The translations under genes and the position numbers were made by a program. Under the pieces are notes generated by a model. That model was given only the letters and a program-made list of their open reading frames with translations, did no database searches and was not told the origin of the DNA. Source: Thermoplasmata archaeon (GTDB taxonomy: Archaea; Thermoplasmatota; Thermoplasmata; Lutacidiplasmatales; UBA184). From it: 64,000 nucleotides of DNA. The stretch covers positions 52,789-116,788 of the forward strand of contig DASPVQ010000005.1 in the NCBI GenBank assembly GCA_035622275.1, given 5' to 3'. Shown piece by piece: positions 27,910 through 36,877 of this stretch (positions are counted from its first letter, which is position 1; each line of letters opens with the position of its first letter).

Positions 27910-30369
27910 CTACGGGGGTGCGGGAACGCTGCCGGCGGCCGGGACGGCGTCGGCCGACGCCGGACGCTTGGCGCGGGCCGCGCCGCGGCTCGCGGCGCGC
28001 CGCCGCGGGGCGCCCGCGGCGCGCGTTCGCCGGCCCGCCGCCGGCGCGGGGGCCGCGGCCTTCTTCGCGCCGCGGGCGGCGGGCTCCTTCGCCCGCGTCG
28101 GGCACTCGGGGTTGATACACAGGGTCCAGGGAGGCCGGCCCGCCTCGATCGCGGTGACGACCGGGGCGCCGCAGGTCGGGCATGGCGGATGGTCCTTGTC
28201 GAGCCGGCCGCGCTGCGGCAGCGGATAGGTCACGCGGCAGTCCGGGTAGCCGGTGCAGCCGACGAACCGCTTGCCGAGGAAGGAGTAGCGGATCTCCAGC
28301 GGATGGCGGCTGACGGGGCAGGTGCCGATCCGGAACGCGCGGTGGTGCTCGGCGCATTCCGGATTGACGCAGTAGAGCTCGGGGCGCTGTCCCCGGAACG
28401 TGATCTTGAGGCGGGGCGCCTTGCAGACTCCGCAGAGGAACTCGGGGGCGGGCTCGACGAACCCGGCGTTCGGCAGCGCGTAGGTGACCGGGCAGGAGGC
28501 CGGGTTGTTGGCGCACTGGATCCACCGGCTGCCGCGCGGGCTCCGCTGCAACAGGAGCGCCCCGCCGCACCGGGGGCAGGGCCCGACGAAGTGCTGGCGG
28601 TCGAGCGCGCCGCTCAGGGTCTCCTTCACCCCGGGGGCGTTCGCGGCGAGGAGCGCGTGCGCCTCGCGGAGCATCTCGCGCGACTCCTCGATCACCTCGG
28701 CCTTCGGCTTCTTGGACTCGGCGACGAGCTCCATGTCCTCCTCCAGGCGATGGGTCATTTCCGGGCGCGTGATCACGGGCGCGTGCGCCCGCAGCGCCTC
28801 GGTGACCGCGATGCCGGTCGAGGTCGGCTCGAGCTGGCGCTGGCTCACGTAGTGGCGGTCGAACAGCTTCTGCAGCACATCGTGCCGTGTACTCTTCGTG
28901 CCGAGGCCGAGCCGCTCCATCTCCTGGATCAGCGAGCCCTGGGAGAAGCGCCGCGGCGGCTTCGTCTGGTCCTGGACGAGCTCGATCCGGACGATCCGCA
29001 CGGTCCGGCCTGTGACGAGCGTCGGCATCGCGGACTCTTCGGGCTGGGAGTACGGGTACACGCGGTACCAGCCGGGGTCGGTCAGCTGCTGTCCTTTCCC
29101 CTCGAACGGTTCGCCCGCGATGCGGATCTCGGCATGGCGTGCGATCCCGAGGGCGTCGGGCGCAACGGTCGCGAGGAAGCGACGGACGACCAGCTCGTAG
29201 ACGCGGGCATGGTCCGGGCGCAGCTTCTTCGGATCGACCGCGGCGGTCGGATAGATCGGTGGGTGGTCGGTCGTCTCGGTGCGGCCCCGGCTCGGGCGGA
29301 AGGAAGGCTGTCCGAGCACGAACTCCGCGGCCTCGCCGAACGGGCCGTCCCGGAACTTCTCGACGAGGGAGCGCAGCCCCAGGCTGCGCGGGTAGACCGT
29401 GTTGTCCGTGCGCGGGTAGCTGATCAGCCCCTGCGTGTAGAGGTCCTCGGCGATCCGCATCGCGAGCGCGGCGCCGAGGCCGAGGCGGGTCGCCTCGGCC
29501 ACGAACAGGGTCGTGGAGAACGGGGGCGGGGGGCGCCGCCGCGTCGCCTCCTCGCGGAAGGCGGTGACCTCGCCTTCCGTCGCGCCGCGCACGCGCGCGA
29601 AGACCGCCTCGGCGTCGTCCTTCTTTTCCCAGAGTCCGTGGGCGTGCCGGAGCGGGAAGGGCGTACCGCCCTCCTCGCCCTCGGCGTGGATCTCCCAGAA
29701 CGGGCTAGGAACGAACTCCTTGATCGCCTGATCGCGCTCCACGAGCAACGCGAGAGTCGGGGTCTGGACGCGACCGGCGGACAGGAAACTCCGTCCGCGC
29801 TGGCCGGCGGTCAGCGACAGGTACCGGGTGAGCACGGCGCCCCAGAGCAGGTCGATCTCCTGGCGCGCGGCCGCGGCCTCCGCGAGGGCCTGGTCGAGCG
29901 TCTGGAGGTGGGAGAAGCTGCGTTCGATCTCCTCGCGCGTGAGCGCGCTGTACCGGGCCCGCTCGACGCGGATCGTCGGATGCACCCGCTGGAGGAGCTC
30001 GAGGCACTCGAGGCCGATCAGCTCCCCCTCGCGGTCGAAGTCCGTCGCGATGATCAACCGGTCGAAGCCCGGCACGATCGACTGGAGCGCCGAGACGATG
30101 CCGCCCTCGGTCACGCGCTTGAGGGGCGGCGTCTCGAGGAGCCGCGGGAGCGTCCCGAGCGACCACTCGCGGAACTCATCCGGATAGTCGAGCTCGACGA
30201 TGTGACCGCGAAGCCCGACCACCGCGTACGGGCCGTCGGCGCGCTCGAACTCGAAGACGTTCGTGCCCGCGATGCGCGAGCGCTTCATCCGGCCATCGGA
30301 GAGCACGACCGCGATCCGCAGGGCCGTGTTGAACTTCTCCGCGACCACCAGGGTCCGGGTGGGAGCCAC
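27910..30369 (-). CDS. topA: DNA topoisomerase IA with zinc-ribbon C-terminus
   Basis: 819 residues. TOPRIM-type start 'TRTLVVAEKFNTALRIA' with acidic 'IIATDFDREGELIG'; active-site Tyr in 'YTQGLISYPRTDNTVYPRSL'; 'QEIDLLWGAVLTRYLS' and 'SAGRVQTPTLALLVERD' are family motifs. Four Cys4-type zinc motifs follow from about residue 600 ('CPRCGG', 'CGVCKAP', 'CPVSRHP...GCTGYPDC', 'CPTCGAP'), then an Ala/Arg/Lys tail of ~60 residues that could bind DNA. Relaxes negative supercoils. GTG start with a TTATCTA box 26 nt upstream. Confidence 0.95.
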   Translation of the reverse strand: MAPTRTLVVAEKFNTALRIAVVLSDGRMKRSRIAGTNVFEFERADGPYAVVGLRGHIVELDYPDEFREWSLGTLPRLLETPPLKRVTEGGIVSALQSIVPGFDRLIIATDFDREGELIGLECLELLQRVHPTIRVERARYSALTREEIERSFSHLQTLDQALAEAAAARQEIDLLWGAVLTRYLSLTAGQRGRSFLSAGRVQTPTLALLVERDQAIKEFVPSPFWEIHAEGEEGGTPFPLRHAHGLWEKKDDAEAVFARVRGATEGEVTAFREEATRRRPPPPFSTTLFVAEATRLGLGAALAMRIAEDLYTQGLISYPRTDNTVYPRSLGLRSLVEKFRDGPFGEAAEFVLGQPSFRPSRGRTETTDHPPIYPTAAVDPKKLRPDHARVYELVVRRFLATVAPDALGIARHAEIRIAGEPFEGKGQQLTDPGWYRVYPYSQPEESAMPTLVTGRTVRIVRIELVQDQTKPPRRFSQGSLIQEMERLGLGTKSTRHDVLQKLFDRHYVSQRQLEPTSTGIAVTEALRAHAPVITRPEMTHRLEEDMELVAESKKPKAEVIEESREMLREAHALLAANAPGVKETLSGALDRQHFVGPCPRCGGALLLQRSPRGSRWIQCANNPASCPVTYALPNAGFVEPAPEFLCGVCKAPRLKITFRGQRPELYCVNPECAEHHRAFRIGTCPVSRHPLEIRYSFLGKRFVGCTGYPDCRVTYPLPQRGRLDKDHPPCPTCGAPVVTAIEAGRPPWTLCINPECPTRAKEPAARGAKKAAAPAPAAGRRTRAAGAPRRRAASRGAARAKRPASADAVPAAGSVPAPP

Positions 30370-30390
30370 GGGTCAACGAGGTCGGGCGGC

Positions 30391-30398
30391 GTAGATAA
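30391..30398 (-). promoter_or_regulatory. TATA box of topA
   Basis: TTATCTAC on the minus strand, 26 nt before the GTG at 30369. Confidence 0.45.
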
Positions 30399-30513
30399 GG
30401 CATGCCCGCGGGCACCGGCGAGAACCGGCGCCGAACGGGCGCGCGCGCGTTCGGTGCGGGCGTGCAGGGCGCCGTGAGCCAAAGCGCAAGAGAGCCGGCC
30501 GGCTGCGGAGGTC

Positions 30514-31038
30514 ATGGCACCGCTCGAGAACCCGCCCGAGAACCCCTGCTTTGGCTGCGGCCCGCGCCACTCGCGCGGGCTCCGGCTCTCGTTCGAGCGG
30601 GGCGTCGCCGCGGACGGGGTCGACGAGCTTTCGACCCGGTTCACGCCCGAGCCGGACGAGGTCGGATGGCCCGGGCTGTTTCACACCGGCCTGCATTTCC
30701 TCGTGCTCTACGAGGTGTCCTACTGGACGGCCCTCGAGCTGGAAGGGCGGCTCATGGTCAGCACCGGACCCGGCACCTACGCGCACGAGCGGCTGCCGCG
30801 CGTGGGGCGCGCCCACGTGGCGCGGGCGCGGCTCGGCGCGCTCGCGCCGGACGGCCGGGAGGTGGTCGCCGTGTCGGAGACCGACGACGGCCGGCCCTGC
30901 GGCCGCCTGCGCACCTACTGGCGGCCCGTGTCCCGCGAGGAGGTCGCGCGCGCCCGCCTGTCGCTGCCGGCCTATTTGCTCGAATCGATACCGAGCGCGC
31001 CGGGGGACGCTCCGACCCAGACCTATAATACCCGGTAG
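30514..31038 (+). CDS. Hotdog-fold thioesterase-like protein
   Basis: 174 residues. The N-terminal 'NPCFGCGPRHSRGLRLSFER' is the CxGCGxxNxxGL motif of PaaI/4HBT-like hotdog proteins, followed by 'GWPGLFHTGLHFLVLYEVSY' (central helix) and strands such as 'AHVARARLGALAPDG'. Probably an acyl-CoA thioesterase or acyl-binding protein; no substrate can be inferred. A GGAGGT sequence ends only 1 nt before the ATG, too close for normal pairing. Its 3' end holds the tRNA-Phe promoter. Confidence 0.7.
   Translation: MAPLENPPENPCFGCGPRHSRGLRLSFERGVAADGVDELSTRFTPEPDEVGWPGLFHTGLHFLVLYEVSYWTALELEGRLMVSTGPGTYAHERLPRVGRAHVARARLGALAPDGREVVAVSETDDGRPCGRLRTYWRPVSREEVARARLSLPAYLLESIPSAPGDAPTQTYNTR
31024..31030 (+). 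promoter_or_regulatory. TATA box of tRNA-Phe
   Basis: TATAATA about 31 nt before the mature tRNA 5' end, within the last codons of the hotdog gene. Confidence 0.6.
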
Positions 31039-31057
31039 ATACCCGTCGCGCTCGCGT

Positions 31058-31131
31058 GCCGCGGTAACTCAGTTTGGGAGAGTGCAAGACTGAAGATCTT
31101 GAAGCCGCCGGTTCAAGCCCGGCCCGCGGCA
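31058..31131 (+). tRNA. tRNA-Phe (anticodon GAA)
   Basis: 74-nt cloverleaf without intron: acceptor GCCGCGG/CCGCGGC, anticodon stem CAAGA/TCTTG with loop CTGAAGA (anticodon GAA), T-arm GCCGGTTCAAGCCCGGC, discriminator A, CCA not encoded. Confidence 0.95.
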
Positions 31132-31205
31132 CTCCCCGGCGGCGCGCGCGGCTGAGCCGATCGCGGCGTCCTCGCGGGCCGAGGCCGGCGGACCGCCGAC
31201 CAGCA

Positions 31206-31214
31206 GATTTATCC
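31206..31214 (+). promoter_or_regulatory. TATA-like box upstream of the secreted-protein gene
   Basis: GATTTATCC about 90 nt before the ATG at 31299; predicts a leader of about 60 nt with GGAG close to the start codon. Confidence 0.4.
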
Positions 31215-31298
31215 GTCAGAGCCCCGTTTTGTCGCGGAGTCCCGCGCCCGCCGGACCGCGTTCGGCGAGCGTACGGGTCCCGAATCGAACGGAGCAAC

Positions 31299-32093
31299 AT
31301 GCAGCGGATTAGGAGAGGGATGGGTCTCGCCACGATCGCCGGGATCGCCTGCCTCGTGCTGGCGAGCGGTCTCGCGTCGGCCGCGGGCTCGGGCTACAAC
31401 CTGACGTTCAGCCAGAGCGCCACCACGAACGTCGCGGACGTCGCGCTGACCGCCCTGTCGACCAGCTACTCGGGCGGCCCCAACCTGACGGCGACGATGA
31501 CCGTCGCCGGAACGTTCCAGATGAACAACCAGAACTACGAGTACGCGTTCTTCTTCGGCGGCACCAGCACCTCGAGCTCCGCGGCGTACGCCACGTTCAG
31601 CAACAACTCGACCTTCGGCTACTACGAGTCGACCACGGGCAGCGGGGGCGGCAGCTTCGGCACGATCGTCTACGGGCTCTCGAACGGCGGGAGCTCGCTC
31701 TCGATCAGTCTCAACATCACCCTCGTCGGCCCGTCCAGCGGCTTCACGGCCAACGCCTGGGCGCTCTACGGAACGCAGTCGAGCGGTGCGGTCAGCTACA
31801 TCGGCAGCGCCTACACCAACTCCGGTGGCGGCAGCGGCGGCGGAGTGACCTGCACGGGCACGAGCTGCACGACCAGCGCCGGCACGCCGGCGCCGTTCGA
31901 CTGGTGGATCGTGATCGTTCCGATCGTGGTCGTCATCGCGGTCGTCGCGGTGGTCCTGGTGCTCCTCATGCGCCGGCGCAAGCCGGCCGCGGCCCCCGCA
32001 CCGGGCATGATGCCGCCTCCGCCCGGGATGATGCCGCCCCCACCGCCCCCGACCGGCGGATCGGTGCCGCCGCCCCCACCGGGCGCAGCGTAG
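31299..32093 (+). CDS. Secreted, membrane-anchored Ser/Thr/Gly-rich protein
   Basis: 264 residues. Signal peptide at 1-28 (RRGMGLATIAGIACLVLASG, A-x-A cleavage near ASAAG). Residues 30-190 are Ser/Thr/Gly/Asn-rich with many N-x-S/T sequons and few charges, as in archaeal surface glycoproteins. A Gly/Ser linker and a short Cys pair (CTGTSC) precede one membrane helix (about 198-222), a 'MRRRKP' stop-transfer and a cytoplasmic Pro/Met tail with repeated PPPPGMM units. The topology resembles the gene at 40822-41367. Function unknown; an envelope protein. Confidence 0.75.
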   Translation: MQRIRRGMGLATIAGIACLVLASGLASAAGSGYNLTFSQSATTNVADVALTALSTSYSGGPNLTATMTVAGTFQMNNQNYEYAFFFGGTSTSSSAAYATFSNNSTFGYYESTTGSGGGSFGTIVYGLSNGGSSLSISLNITLVGPSSGFTANAWALYGTQSSGAVSYIGSAYTNSGGGSGGGVTCTGTSCTTSAGTPAPFDWWIVIVPIVVVIAVVAVVLVLLMRRRKPAAAPAPGMMPPPPGMMPPPPPPTGGSVPPPPPGAA

Positions 32094-32173
32094 ATCCGAC
32101 CCGCGCGAACTCCTTCCCCGGGGGGCCCTCGGGCCCCCCGCAGACTTCTTCCCGACCACGCCCCTCGCGGTGC

Positions 32174-32722
32174 GTGGAGCGCCGGTTCGCCCGCCTGCGA
32201 CCGGGCACGGTCTCGGAGTCGGACGAGTTCTCGGTCGTCCCGAGCGACGGCATGTGCCTGAGCAGCTTCCTCGTGATCTCTCCGGCAGAGCGGGCCAGCG
32301 AGGTCCTGCTCGGGCGGGTCCACCCGGATCCGGGGTGGGCCGAGCGGGGCGCGCTCGGCCCGGCGCGAGCGGCTCGTGTCGCGGAACGGTGGATGCTGCC
32401 GTCGAGCCAGCTCCTGCTGTTCGAGTCGCCGAGCGAGGCGGCCCGCCGGATCGGCCGGGAGATGCTGGGCGTCGAGCTCGAGCCCGGCGCGCCCGCGGTC
32501 TTCTCCGAGGCCTACCAGCGACCGGAGCCGGAAGGTCCCGACCCGCACTGGGACCTCGAGTTCATCTTCCGCCCCGCCTGGACGGGGCCCGAGCGCGTGG
32601 CGCATCCGGCCTGGAGCGAGATCGGCTTCCGGGACCCGCGCCGGATCCCCGCGCGCGAGTTCGCGCGCGGCCACGAGGACATCCTCGCGCTCGTGGGGAA
32701 GCGCTCGCCGACCGACGGCTGA
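32174..32722 (+). CDS. Nudix-fold-like protein with a degenerate Nudix box
   Basis: 182 residues. 'LLLFESPSEAARRIGREMLG' occupies the place of a Nudix box, but the canonical REUxEE glutamates are only partly kept (IGREM instead of RExxEE), so pyrophosphatase activity is uncertain. C-terminal strands 'HWDLEFIFRPAW' and 'AWSEIGFRDPRRIP' match the fold (EIgf...). GTG 32174 chosen; ATG 32252 is possible. It lies between the secreted-protein gene and the convergent DUF35 gene. Confidence 0.5.
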   Translation: MERRFARLRPGTVSESDEFSVVPSDGMCLSSFLVISPAERASEVLLGRVHPDPGWAERGALGPARAARVAERWMLPSSQLLLFESPSEAARRIGREMLGVELEPGAPAVFSEAYQRPEPEGPDPHWDLEFIFRPAWTGPERVAHPAWSEIGFRDPRRIPAREFARGHEDILALVGKRSPTDG

Positions 32723-32742
32723 GCGCGGCTGGGCCGGGACCC

Positions 32743-33270
32743 CTAGCGCTTCGGCACGAACCAGACGTCCGTCACGAGGTACTTCGGCTCGGGGTCGAAG
32801 CGGGCCTCGACCGGCATGCCGACATACAGCTCGGACTCGACGCAATCGCGCAGGCGCACGAGCAGCAGGCTGCCCACGCCGTCGAACTCGACCATCGCGA
32901 GGTTGTACGGGGTCTCCTTCAGGAACGCCTCGCTGCCGAAGTGGCACGTCGTCCAGGAGTGGACGCGCCCCGCGGTCGGAAGGTCCATCCACTCGGTCGG
33001 GGCCCCGCAGACCATGCAGTGCGAGCGGGGCGTCGCGTAGGCGAAGCCGCACTTCGGGCGCCGGCACTTCGAGCCCCGCAGCTTACCTTCGGCGAGGCCG
33101 AGGAAGAACGGCGAGTCCTCGGCGTAACTGTGGATGTAGGCGATCGAGTACGGGTACCGGATCACGAGGCTCTCGACGCGCTCAGCGTCGCGGAAGATCG
33201 CCGCGCCGCTCCGCTCGAGCTCGGCCTGCACGTCGCGGAACTTTGTGTAGGTCGGCGGACGCGCGCGCAT
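32743..33270 (-). CDS. DUF35 OB-fold/zinc-ribbon acyl-CoA-associated protein
   Basis: 175 residues. N-terminal helices, a zinc ribbon with C-x4-C and C-x2-C ('SKCRRPKCGFAYATPRSHCM' then VCG), and a C-terminal OB domain ('GRVHSWTTCHFG', 'MVEFDGVGSLLLVRL'). DUF35 proteins bridge thiolase and HMG-CoA synthase in the archaeal mevalonate pathway and channel the CoA intermediate. Its ATG overlaps the thiolase stop (TGATG), so the two are made together. No HMG-CoA synthase is in the window. Confidence 0.88.
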   Translation of the reverse strand: MRARPPTYTKFRDVQAELERSGAAIFRDAERVESLVIRYPYSIAYIHSYAEDSPFFLGLAEGKLRGSKCRRPKCGFAYATPRSHCMVCGAPTEWMDLPTAGRVHSWTTCHFGSEAFLKETPYNLAMVEFDGVGSLLLVRLRDCVESELYVGMPVEARFDPEPKYLVTDVWFVPKR

Positions 33271-34601
33271 CAGAACCCCCGCTCGAGGATCGAGACGGTG
33301 ACCGCCGAGCCGGTGCCCGCGTGGCTGTGGATCGCGCCGCGGCGGGCGTTCGCGATCTGGAGGGTCGGGTCCCCGAAGTGCTGGGCGATCGCGCCCTGGA
33401 GCTGCCAGAAGGCGAAGACGCCCTGCATGAGGCCGGTCGCGCCCACCGGGTGGCCGCACGCGATGAGCCCGCCGGACGGGTTCACGGGGATGGCGCCTGC
33501 GCGCGGCGTCGGGAAACCGTAGTCGATCCCCTTCAGGAACGGGTCGCCCCGCTCCACGAACCCGTAGCCCTCGCCGTAGCGGCAGAGCCCGAGGTCCTCG
33601 TAGGTCTGGATCTCGCTCGACGCGTAGGCGTCGTGGAGCTCGATGAAGTCGAGCTCGGTGTTCGGGTGCGTGATCCCCGCCATCCGGTAGGCCTCGATGC
33701 CGGCCGCGCGGCCCGCCCGGAAGGAGTGGATCCCCGGGTACGGCAGGTCCTCGTAGTCGCTCGCGCGCTCGTGGGGGAGCAGCGGCACCTTGCCGAACGG
33801 CCGGTCGGCGAGCCGCATCGTGTCGGTGCCGGTCCCGACCCCGATGACGCGGACCGGTCGGTCGGTGAACTCCCTGGCCCGTTCCTCGGTGCACAGGACG
33901 ACGCACGCCGCGCCGTCGCTCATCGTGCAGATCTGCTCGCGGGTGAGCGGGTAGCTGATCATCTCCGAGCGCAGGACGTCGTCGACGGTCAGGCGCTTGG
34001 GGTACTGGGCGTAGGGGTTGTGCAGGGCGTTGCGGTGGTTCTTCACCGAGACGAGGCTCATGATCCGGCTGCCCTCGGCGATCGCCAGGCGCTGGGCCTC
34101 GCGTTCGTCCTTGACGCCCGCGAACTTGCGCAGGCGAAGGTACTCGTAGATGTGGCGGACGACCATCAGCGCGTAGTAGCCCGTGTAGAACCCCCCGAGC
34201 GGGAAGTCGAAGTTCGTGTCGGAGGCGAGCGCGATGAACTCGTTCCCCTTCCAGGTCGCGACCCGGCTCATCGTCTCGTAGCCGGCGCCGAGACAGACGT
34301 CCATCCGCCCGCTCGCGACGGCCTCGTACGCCGCCTGGAAGCACTCCCCGCCGGTGGCGCCGCCCCACTCGATGCGCACGGAGCCCTTCGGGTTCATCCC
34401 GAGGTAGTCCTGGACCATGCTCGCGGCCTTCAATTGGCGGGAGAAGTGGTCGGAGAAGTAGGAGATCCGGGTCCCGTCGATCCGGTCCTTCGTGAGGTTC
34501 GGGATCCCCTTGAGCGCGTAATCGTAGGCGCGCTTGACCATCAGGCGGAAGTCCATTGACGGGTGCGCCTTCGCGAATTTGGTGACGCCGCCGGTCACCA
34601 T
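33270..34601 (-). CDS. Archaeal acetyl-CoA C-acetyltransferase (thiolase)
   Basis: 443 residues of the SCP-x/archaeal thiolase type. 'SVRIEWGGATGGECFQAAYE' includes the nucleophilic Cys; 'FIELHDAYASSEI' and 'GLIACGHPVGATGLMQGVF' carry the catalytic His and Cys. It condenses two acetyl-CoA to acetoacetyl-CoA for mevalonate synthesis, though this family also has fatty-acid members. Start ATG 34601; the longer frame would add an Arg/Pro-rich segment. First gene of a pair with the DUF35 protein. Confidence 0.9.
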   Translation of the reverse strand: MVTGGVTKFAKAHPSMDFRLMVKRAYDYALKGIPNLTKDRIDGTRISYFSDHFSRQLKAASMVQDYLGMNPKGSVRIEWGGATGGECFQAAYEAVASGRMDVCLGAGYETMSRVATWKGNEFIALASDTNFDFPLGGFYTGYYALMVVRHIYEYLRLRKFAGVKDEREAQRLAIAEGSRIMSLVSVKNHRNALHNPYAQYPKRLTVDDVLRSEMISYPLTREQICTMSDGAACVVLCTEERAREFTDRPVRVIGVGTGTDTMRLADRPFGKVPLLPHERASDYEDLPYPGIHSFRAGRAAGIEAYRMAGITHPNTELDFIELHDAYASSEIQTYEDLGLCRYGEGYGFVERGDPFLKGIDYGFPTPRAGAIPVNPSGGLIACGHPVGATGLMQGVFAFWQLQGAIAQHFGDPTLQIANARRGAIHSHAGTGSAVTVSILERGF

Positions 34602-34779
34602 GTACACCCGGCGGCCTTTCGTGGTCGGCGTGAGTCGCTTCGGTGTTCGCCGCCGGGCGGGCGGCGCGGCGCGGGCCCGCGGTCGGGCCTTGCTACGAAC
34701 CGGCAAAATGCTCCCCCGCTCGCGGCGAGCGGCGCCCGCTTCTAAAGGTTCCTCGTCCCCGCCCCGGCGCCGGAGCAAC

Positions 34780-34787
34780 GGTTTAGC
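34780..34787 (+). promoter_or_regulatory. TATA-like box of argF
   Basis: GGTTTAGC centred about 29 nt before the ATG at 34813. Confidence 0.4.
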
Positions 34788-34812
34788 CCCGACGCCCCCT
34801 CGCCCCGGACGG

Positions 34813-35778
34813 ATGCCGACCCGCTCCGGCCCGAAGGACCTGCTCTCGATCGCCGACCTCGCCGACGATCTCGACCGGGTCCTGGCCCGTGGCGAGCGCC
34901 TGAAGCAGGAGCGCCGCCGCGGTGTCGTGCGGGCGAGCCGGCCGGGCACGAACCTCGTCCTGCTCTTCGAGAAGCCGTCGACCCGGACGCGGGCCTCGTT
35001 CGAAGTGGCGATCCACGACCTGGGCGGTCACGCGCTGTTCCTCTCGCGGAACGACCTGCAGCTGGGACGCGGCGAGACAATCGCGGACACCGCCCGCGTC
35101 CTCTCCCGGTACGCGGACGCGATCGCCTACCGCGCGTACCGGCACGCGGACGTGGTCGAGCTCGCCCGGTGGGCGACCGTCCCGGTGATCAACGCGCTCG
35201 ATGACCTCGAGCATCCCTGCGAGATCGTCGGCGACCTGCTGACCCTGCGCGAGCGCTGGCGCGGCCGCTTTCGGGGACGACGGCTTGCCTGGATCGGGGA
35301 TGGGAACAATGTCCTCCACTCGCTGCTGCTCGGCGGCGCCCTCGTCGGGCTCGACCTCACCGCCGCCACGCCGCCCCGCTACGGTCCGTCCAACGAGATC
35401 GTCCAGCGGGCCCGCGAGTTCGCTAAGCGTTCGGGCTCCCGCATCGCCTTCACGACCGACCCGCGCGAGGCCGCGCTCGGCGCCGATGCGCTCTACACGG
35501 ACGTCTGGGTATCGATGGGCGAGGAGGCCGAGGCGGCCCAGCGCGAGGCTGCCTTCGCCGGCTTCCAGATCAACCGCGACCTTCTGGACCTCGCGAACGA
35601 CGGCGCGCTCGTGATGCACGATCTGCCCGCGCACCGCGGCCAGGAGATCACGGATGAGGTCCTCGACGGGCCCCAATCGGTCGCCTGGGAGCAGGCCGAG
35701 AACCGCCTCCATGCCCAAAAGGCGATCCTCGAGCACCTCATGCGCGCGCGGGCCCCGACCGGGCGCGCCCGCCGCTAG
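34813..35778 (+). CDS. argF: Ornithine carbamoyltransferase
   Basis: 321 residues. Carbamoyl-phosphate site 'FEKPSTRTRASFE', 'GRGETIADTARVLSRY', 'ALDDLEHPCEIVGDL' (HPCQ-type motif), ornithine-binding 'YTDVWVSMGEE' and C-terminal 'MHDLPAHRGQEIT' (HCLPA-type loop with His for Cys). Makes citrulline from ornithine and carbamoyl phosphate. Leaderless-type promoter. Its stop overlaps the stop of the convergent MBF1-like gene by 3 nt. Confidence 0.93.
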   Translation: MPTRSGPKDLLSIADLADDLDRVLARGERLKQERRRGVVRASRPGTNLVLLFEKPSTRTRASFEVAIHDLGGHALFLSRNDLQLGRGETIADTARVLSRYADAIAYRAYRHADVVELARWATVPVINALDDLEHPCEIVGDLLTLRERWRGRFRGRRLAWIGDGNNVLHSLLLGGALVGLDLTAATPPRYGPSNEIVQRAREFAKRSGSRIAFTTDPREAALGADALYTDVWVSMGEEAEAAQREAAFAGFQINRDLLDLANDGALVMHDLPAHRGQEITDEVLDGPQSVAWEQAENRLHAQKAILEHLMRARAPTGRARR

Positions 35779-36224
35779 GCGACGGGGGTCGAGTCCGCTC
35801 GCAGGCGGACCTTGAGCAGTCGCTCGAGACGCCGCACGAGCTCGTCGGGCGGACGAAAGCCCCCGGACTCTAGCTTCAGGACGATCGACTTCTTCTCGTT
35901 CAGCTTCTTGCCGAGGTCCTCGGGCGTCCAGTGCAGGGCCTCGCGCGCCGTGCGGACGCGACGCGCCCAGTCCGGGGCGAGCTCCATCTCTCCGATCTCG
36001 GTGTACAGGTCCCGTTCCTCGAGCCGTCGCGGCCCGCTGCTCGCTCGCATCGCCCCTCCGCCGTAGCGGGGCGGCGGGGCCCCCGGGCGCGCGGCAGGCG
36101 CGGTCGGCGGCGGATCGACCGGCGTACCGAACCTCGCACAGTCCGTGCACAGGCGCAGGACCGTCCCTTCGATCCGAACTCGGCTGAGCATCTCCGCCTC
36201 GCGGCCGCACATCTCGCACAACAT
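35775..36224 (-). CDS. MBF1-like protein: zinc ribbon plus HTH_3
   Basis: 149 residues. N-terminal zinc ribbon C3, C6, C26, C29 ('MLCEMCGREAEML', 'LRLCTDCARFG'), a Pro-rich linker, then a Cro/C1 HTH ('RRVRTAREALHWTPEDLGKK' and 'KKSIVLKLESGGFRP'). This is the archaeal multiprotein-bridging-factor layout, a proposed transcription or translation coactivator. Starts 2 nt after the thioesterase stop, so it is cotranscribed with it. Confidence 0.9.
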   Translation of the reverse strand: MLCEMCGREAEMLSRVRIEGTVLRLCTDCARFGTPVDPPPTAPAARPGAPPPRYGGGAMRASSGPRRLEERDLYTEIGEMELAPDWARRVRTAREALHWTPEDLGKKLNEKKSIVLKLESGGFRPPDELVRRLERLLKVRLRADSTPVA

Positions 36225-36226
36225 GG

Positions 36227-36721
36227 CTACCCTCGCGATCGCTCCCGAAGCGAGCGGCTGCGCCGCCGCGCCTCCATGCGGGCCCGTCCCTCCTGAGCCC
36301 GCGTCCGCTCCTCGTCGTTCGTCGGCTCGAGCGAGGGGACCGCCACGGGCCGCCCGTCGCGGTCGACCGCGACCATGGTGACGTAGGCCTGCGCGACGAG
36401 GTTCGGCGATCCGCCCTCGAGGGGCTCGGCCCGGATCCGCACCCACACCTCCATCGCGCTGTGGCCGACGCAGGTGAGCGCGGCATCGAAGTCGACCACC
36501 TCGCCGACGTGCACGGGCGCGATGAAATCGACGCGGTCGACTGACGCGGTCACGCAGTTGGTCTTGGCGTGCCGTGTCGCGGTGATGTAGGCGACGCGGT
36601 CGACCTCGGCGAGCAGGACGCCCCCGAAGACGTTGCCGGCGAAGTTCGCGTCCGTCGGGACCATGAGGCGTACGACCGACGAGCGGCTCTCGTCGGCGGT
36701 GCGGGACGCGGGCGCGGGCAC
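36227..36721 (-). CDS. Acyl-CoA thioesterase, hotdog fold
   Basis: About 164 residues from GTG 36721; ATG 36664 is an alternative. 'MVPTDANFAGNVFGGVLLAE' is the BACH/YciA-type active-site strand-helix (N...G...GG), 'VTASVDRVDFIAPVHVGEVV' and 'VWVRIRAEPLEGG' follow. Hydrolyses acyl-CoA thioesters, substrate range unknown. C-terminal 20 residues are Arg-rich. Upstream partner of the MBF1-like gene. Confidence 0.85.
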   Translation of the reverse strand: MPAPASRTADESRSSVVRLMVPTDANFAGNVFGGVLLAEVDRVAYITATRHAKTNCVTASVDRVDFIAPVHVGEVVDFDAALTCVGHSAMEVWVRIRAEPLEGGSPNLVAQAYVTMVAVDRDGRPVAVPSLEPTNDEERTRAQEGRARMEARRRSRSLRERSRG

Positions 36722-36877
36722 GCGAACGACCTCGGAGAACGACGGGGCTCGGGCACCCCGCCGCGCGCTAAAGAGGTTTCGTTCTCGGCCGACGGCCCGG
36801 CCGGCATCGGGGCGTTTCACGACCTCGGGGGCCGCCTCTTAGGCAGGGGCGAGCTCGCTCGCACCGAGGCTCGCATC

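Noticed and set aside
28189..30477. 762-codon frame antisense to topA
   Set aside because: Same shadow effect; Arg/Glu/Leu-rich with no motif.
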